From NCBI RefSeq assembly GCF_900460535.1, contig NZ_UHIL01000001.1, positions 620,001 through 684,000 of the forward strand: 64,000 nt of DNA, given 5' to 3'. Each line of letters begins with the position of its first letter. Within the stretch, counting starts at the first letter, position 1. The stretch comes from Vibrio parahaemolyticus. Lineage in GTDB: Bacteria; Pseudomonadota; Gammaproteobacteria; Enterobacterales; Vibrionaceae. The notes under the pieces are model-generated. The model did not search any database. It was not told the origin of the DNA and saw only the letters and a program-made list of their open reading frames with translations. This document shows positions 60,189 to 64,000 of the stretch, in pieces. Both the position numbers and the translations under genes were made by a program.

Positions 60189-63100
60189 TTATTGGGCTTG
60201 AACGCGCAGTTCAGCAGCGCTGCGGCTTTGGTGACCAAGTAGCGTGTTTAAGTCAGCCGCTTGAGGTTTCACCAAATAGAACTTCGGAATCCATTCGTCA
60301 AAGTTCGCCAAAATATGTTCTGCATGGCTAGAGCCAGTTTCTTCGAGATGCTCCGCAATTAGGCCGCGCAAGTGCTCTTGGTGGATGTATAGATCCGACA
60401 GTGAAATGGCTTCCACCGATTCGTTGTTTACACGACCTTGGAAGTCTTGATTTTCATCCAACACGTAAGCAAAACCGCCCGTCATACCAGCGCCGAAGTT
60501 CACACCTGTGGCGCCAAGAATTGCCACAATGCCGCCAGTCATGTATTCACAAGCGTTATCACCCGCGCCTTCGATTACCGCGATGGTGCCAGAGTTACGA
60601 ACACCAAAACGCTCTCCCGCTTTACCCGCAGCAAACAGTTTGCCTCCTGTCGCGCCGTACAAACATGTGTTACCGATAATGGTAGCTTCGTTACATTTAA
60701 ATGCAGTGCCTAGGTGAGGTTTAATCGCGATCTTACCGCCTGCCATGCCTTTGCCTACGTAGTCGTTCGCATCACCAGTGAGGTAAAGCTCTACGCCGCC
60801 CGCATTCCAAACGCCAAACGACTGGCCAGCCGTACCATCTAGATAGATTTTGATTGGCGAAGCTGCCAAACCTTGGTTGCCATAGCGTTTTGCTATCTCA
60901 CCAGATAAACGTGCGCCAACAGAACGGTCGGTGTTGATGATGTTGTAGAAGAAACTTGCTGATTGACTGTTTTCGACAGTATTCAAGGCATCATCAACGA
61001 TTTTTTGGTTGAGTTCGGCTTTATCAAACGGTTTGTTTGGCTCCGTCCAAAACAGTGGATGACCTTCGGCTGAAATAGGAGCTTCTAAGATGTTCGATAG
61101 ATCCAACTTGGTTTGCTTCGCTGTGAACCCCTCGACGGCTTCAAGTAAATCAGTACGACCAATTAAGTCTGTTAGCTTCTCTACGCCAAGTTCTGCGAGT
61201 AACTCACGTACTTCATCGGCAAGGCCAGTAAAATAGTTCATTACCATTTCAGGTAAGCCTTTAAAGTACTCTTTACGAAGGGTTTCATCTTGAGTTGCCA
61301 CACCCGTTGCACAGTTGTTCAAGTGGCAAATACGTAAGAATTTACAACCCATAGCAACCATTGGTGCGGTACCAAATCCGAAGCTTTCCGCACCAAGAAT
61401 CGCGGCCTTAACAACATCTAGCCCTGTTTTTAACCCGCCATCTACTTGAAGACGAATCTTATGGCGAAGGCCATTTGCAACCAGTGCTTGTTGGGTTTCT
61501 GCGAGGCCAAGTTCCCAAGGACTACCTGCGTATTTCACCGAAGTCAGTGGACTTGCGGCCGTACCGCCATCGTAACCTGAGATAGTGATGAGGTCGGCGT
61601 AAGCTTTTGCGACCCCTGTGGCTATGGTGCCGACACCCGGCTCGGAGACGAGTTTCACCGAAACCAGGGCATTCGGGTTTACTTGTTTTAGGTCGAAGAT
61701 CAGCTGAGCTAAATCCTCAATCGAATAAATATCGTGATGTGGAGGAGGGGAGATTAACGTCACCCCTTGCACCGAGTAACGCAGCTTGGCGATTTCTGCC
61801 GTGACTTTGTGCCCTGGTAGCTGACCACCTTCACCAGGTTTAGCTCCTTGCGCAACCTTGATTTGCAGTACGTCTGCATTGGTTAAGTAATGAGGCGTAA
61901 CCCCAAAACGGCCTGATGCGATCTGCTTGATTCGCGAGTTACGCTCGGTGCCAAAACGACGAGGATCTTCACCACCTTCGCCAGAGTTAGAGTAACCACC
62001 AAGACGGTTCATCGCCGTTGCAAGTGCTTCGTGTGCCTCTGGGCTCAACGCTCCGATAGACATGGCGGCAGAATCAAAACGTTTGAACAATTCTGTTTTA
62101 GGTTCGATTCGTTCAAGTGGCAATGGCGAGTCAGATTTTTTCAGTGCCATTAGGTCACGCAACATCGCGACAGGGCGCTCGTTTACTTGTTTGGCAAAAC
62201 TTTTATAATCGTTACTTTCACCAGATTTTACCGCTTTTTGCAGTGTGCCTACCACATCAGGGTTGTAGGCATGGTACTCACCGCCATGTACGTATTTGAG
62301 TAATCCACCATGTTCAATCGATTTACGTTTTGCCCACGCCTTGCGGGACAAGTTGGTTAAATCTTGTTGGAAATCATCAAAGTTTGCGCCTTCGATGCGA
62401 GTGGTTACGCCTTTAAAGCACAAGTCGACCACTTCTCGGCTCAACCCAACAGCTTCGAACAATTGTGAGCAACGGTAGGAGGCGATGGTCGAAATACCCA
62501 TCTTCGACATGATTTTGTACAAGCCTTTGTTGATGCCGTACTGATAGTTTTGCATAACATCACGGTAGTCTTTATCTAGGGCACCATCGTCAATCAATTT
62601 GCCTAACGCTTCATAAGCTAGATACGGATAAACCGCCGTAGCGCCAAAACCTAGCAATACGGCAAATTGATGAGGGTCACGTGCGGTTGCGGTTTCCGCG
62701 ACGATGTTGGCATCACAGCGAAGGTTGGCTGTAACTAAGCGAGTTTGCACGGCGCCGACAGCCATGGCGGCTGGAATTGGCAATTTGCCTTTAACTAATG
62801 CGCGGTCGGAAAGAACCACTAAGACGGTACCTTCTCGCACCACTTGTTCAGCTTGATCACATAAGTCATCGATCGCTTGTTTGAGATCTTTCTCTTGTGG
62901 ATCGTAGTTTATGTCGAGAATGGTATTGCGGTAGTGATCGTCACCCAGCTCAAGCAACTGCTGCATGTCAGAGTAAAGTAGCACTGGAGAATCAAATGTC
63001 ACTCGATGCGCGTGGCCGTCGGTTTCACAGAAGACGTTCATCTCCTGACCTATACTGGTAGCTAACGACATAACATGCTTTTCACGTAGTGGATCGATAG

Positions 63101-64000
63101 GCGGGTTGGTGACCTGAGCAAACTTCTGGCGGAAGTAATCGGTAACCAAACGCTCTTTCGAAGACAGTACTGCCATCGGCGTGTCATCGCCCATAGAGCC
63201 TACGGCTTCTTGACCCATATCGCCAAGTACGCGCAGAACCTGATCCACTTCTTCATTGGTCATGGCGAACTGCTTTTGATAGGTCTTAAGCAAATCTTCA
63301 TCGAAGCTTCGCTCACCCACTTGATCTTCAGGTAGCTGAGAGAATGGCGTTAGTTTGCGAACGTTGTTTTCCATCCATTCGCGGTATGGGTGACGAGATT
63401 TGAGATCGTTATCGATCTCGCTTGATTGCCACAGTTTACCTTTACGAGTATCGACAACTAACAACTCACCAGGGCCAACACGACCTTTTTTCGCAACTTC
63501 GTCTGGTGCGTAATCCCAAATACCGATTTCAGAAGCCAGCGTGATCAACTTGTCTTTTGTGATCACGTAGCGAGCTGGGCGCAGACCGTTTCGGTCGAGG
63601 TTACATGCTGCGTAGCGGCCATCGGAAAGTACGATCCCTGCTGGGCCATCCCAAGGCTCCATGTGTTTGGAGTTGAAATCGTAGAAGGCTCGTAGATCGG
63701 GATCCATATCTGGGTGATTTTGCCATGCTGGTGGAACAAGCATTCGCATGGCTCGGAAGATATCCATGCCGCCGGCCAAGAATAGATCCAACATGTTATC
63801 CAGACTTGAAGAATCCGAACCAGTCTCATTTACAAACGGAGCTGCGGTTTGTAAATCGGGCAGCAATGGGGAAGAGAATTTATAAGCACGCGCTCGGGCC
63901 CATTGGCGGTTGCCTTCAATGGTATTGATCTCACCGTTGTGAGCAAGATAACGGAACGGCTGCGCCAGTGGCCAGCGAGGTTGAGTGTTGGTTGAAAAAC
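60189..64000 (-). CDS. gltB: Glutamate synthase large subunit GltB, N-terminus beyond window edge
   Basis: About 1270 residues are visible. The frame is open past the right edge: bases 63867-64000 read in frame as typical GltB sequence ([18 protein letters not shown]). The rest of the glutaminase domain is at the right end. The FMN-binding synthase domain has [17 protein letters not shown] and a 3Fe-4S site in [15 protein letters not shown]. The C-terminal beta-helix domain has repeated G-x-x-G-x-x-x-G units. It makes two glutamates from glutamine and 2-oxoglutarate. The N-terminal catalytic cysteine and start lie outside the window. Confidence 0.96.
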   Translation of the reverse strand, partial: FSTNTQPRWPLAQPFRYLAHNGEINTIEGNRQWARARAYKFSSPLLPDLQTAAPFVNETGSDSSSLDNMLDLFLAGGMDIFRAMRMLVPPAWQNHPDMDPDLRAFYDFNSKHMEPWDGPAGIVLSDGRYAACNLDRNGLRPARYVITKDKLITLASEIGIWDYAPDEVAKKGRVGPGELLVVDTRKGKLWQSSEIDNDLKSRHPYREWMENNVRKLTPFSQLPEDQVGERSFDEDLLKTYQKQFAMTNEEVDQVLRVLGDMGQEAVGSMGDDTPMAVLSSKERLVTDYFRQKFAQVTNPPIDPLREKHVMSLATSIGQEMNVFCETDGHAHRVTFDSPVLLYSDMQQLLELGDDHYRNTILDINYDPQEKDLKQAIDDLCDQAEQVVREGTVLVVLSDRALVKGKLPIPAAMAVGAVQTRLVTANLRCDANIVAETATARDPHQFAVLLGFGATAVYPYLAYEALGKLIDDGALDKDYRDVMQNYQYGINKGLYKIMSKMGISTIASYRCSQLFEAVGLSREVVDLCFKGVTTRIEGANFDDFQQDLTNLSRKAWAKRKSIEHGGLLKYVHGGEYHAYNPDVVGTLQKAVKSGESNDYKSFAKQVNERPVAMLRDLMALKKSDSPLPLERIEPKTELFKRFDSAAMSIGALSPEAHEALATAMNRLGGYSNSGEGGEDPRRFGTERNSRIKQIASGRFGVTPHYLTNADVLQIKVAQGAKPGEGGQLPGHKVTAEIAKLRYSVQGVTLISPPPHHDIYSIEDLAQLIFDLKQVNPNALVSVKLVSEPGVGTIATGVAKAYADLITISGYDGGTAASPLTSVKYAGSPWELGLAETQQALVANGLRHKIRLQVDGGLKTGLDVVKAAILGAESFGFGTAPMVAMGCKFLRICHLNNCATGVATQDETLRKEYFKGLPEMVMNYFTGLADEVRELLAELGVEKLTDLIGRTDLLEAVEGFTAKQTKLDLSNILEAPISAEGHPLFWTEPNKPFDKAELNQKIVDDALNTVENSQSASFFYNIINTDRSVGARLSGEIAKRYGNQGLAASPIKIYLDGTAGQSFGVWNAGGVELYLTGDANDYVGKGMAGGKIAIKPHLGTAFKCNEATIIGNTCLYGATGGKLFAAGKAGERFGVRNSGTIAVIEGAGDNACEYMTGGIVAILGATGVNFGAGMTGGFAYVLDENQDFQGRVNNESVEAISLSDLYIHQEHLRGLIAEHLEETGSSHAEHILANFDEWIPKFYLVKPQAADLNTLLGHQSRSAAELRVQAQ

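Overview
The window is a chromosomal segment of a Vibrio, most likely of the Harveyi clade (V. parahaemolyticus, V. alginolyticus and relatives). The evidence is protein similarity to well-known gammaproteobacterial families as I remember them, ParC numbering typical of Vibrio (Ser85), and gene blocks matching the E. coli orders hldE/tolC, nudF-yqiB-cpdA-yqiA-parE-parC, rplM-rpsI-sspA-sspB, rsmI/lpoA-yraN-diaA-dolP and mtnN-btuF-yadS. The species is inferred, not proven. Almost everything is core genome.

Layout: 1-408 is the 3' end of hldE. tolC (minus) diverges from the nudF-yqiB-cpdA-yqiA-parE-parC block at 2.2-9.2 kb. degQ, degS and zapG (minus) and zapE (plus) follow at 9.2-13.9 kb. Then come the ribosomal protein genes rplM-rpsI, the cytochrome bc1 genes petABC and the stringent starvation genes sspAB (14.2-19.4 kb). 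The outer-envelope operon lpoA-yraN-diaA-dolP (minus) diverges from rsmI (19.5-23.9 kb). The RNase P RNA gene rnpB lies at about 24.0-24.5 kb.

From 24.6 to 41.3 kb is the division and cell wall (dcw) cluster: rsmH, ftsL, ftsI, murE, murF, mraY, murD, ftsW, murG, murC, ftsQ, ftsA, ftsZ, lpxC. It makes the peptidoglycan precursor lipid II and the septal ring that uses it. mraZ and ddlB, present in the E. coli cluster, are absent here. dciA (minus), secA, mutT, dapB, carA and carB follow up to 51.2 kb.

The only clearly accessory stretch is 51.3-53.3 kb. It is AT-rich and holds two translationally coupled genes of unknown function, which look like a membrane-active toxin followed by a three-helix membrane protein (possible effector and immunity pair). 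Beside them is a broken short reading frame that may be a phage remnant. After it come a TSUP-family transporter, a LysR regulator, and the minus-strand genes DUF1499, mtnN, cobD/cbiB, btuF and yadS. The window ends with gltD and a gltB that runs off the right edge.

The points most worth a second look are the candidate toxin pair, a triple 24-nt repeat expanding helix P3 of RNase P RNA, a hexanucleotide microsatellite giving DolP a Thr-Gln tail, and the promoters found where dcw genes are missing.
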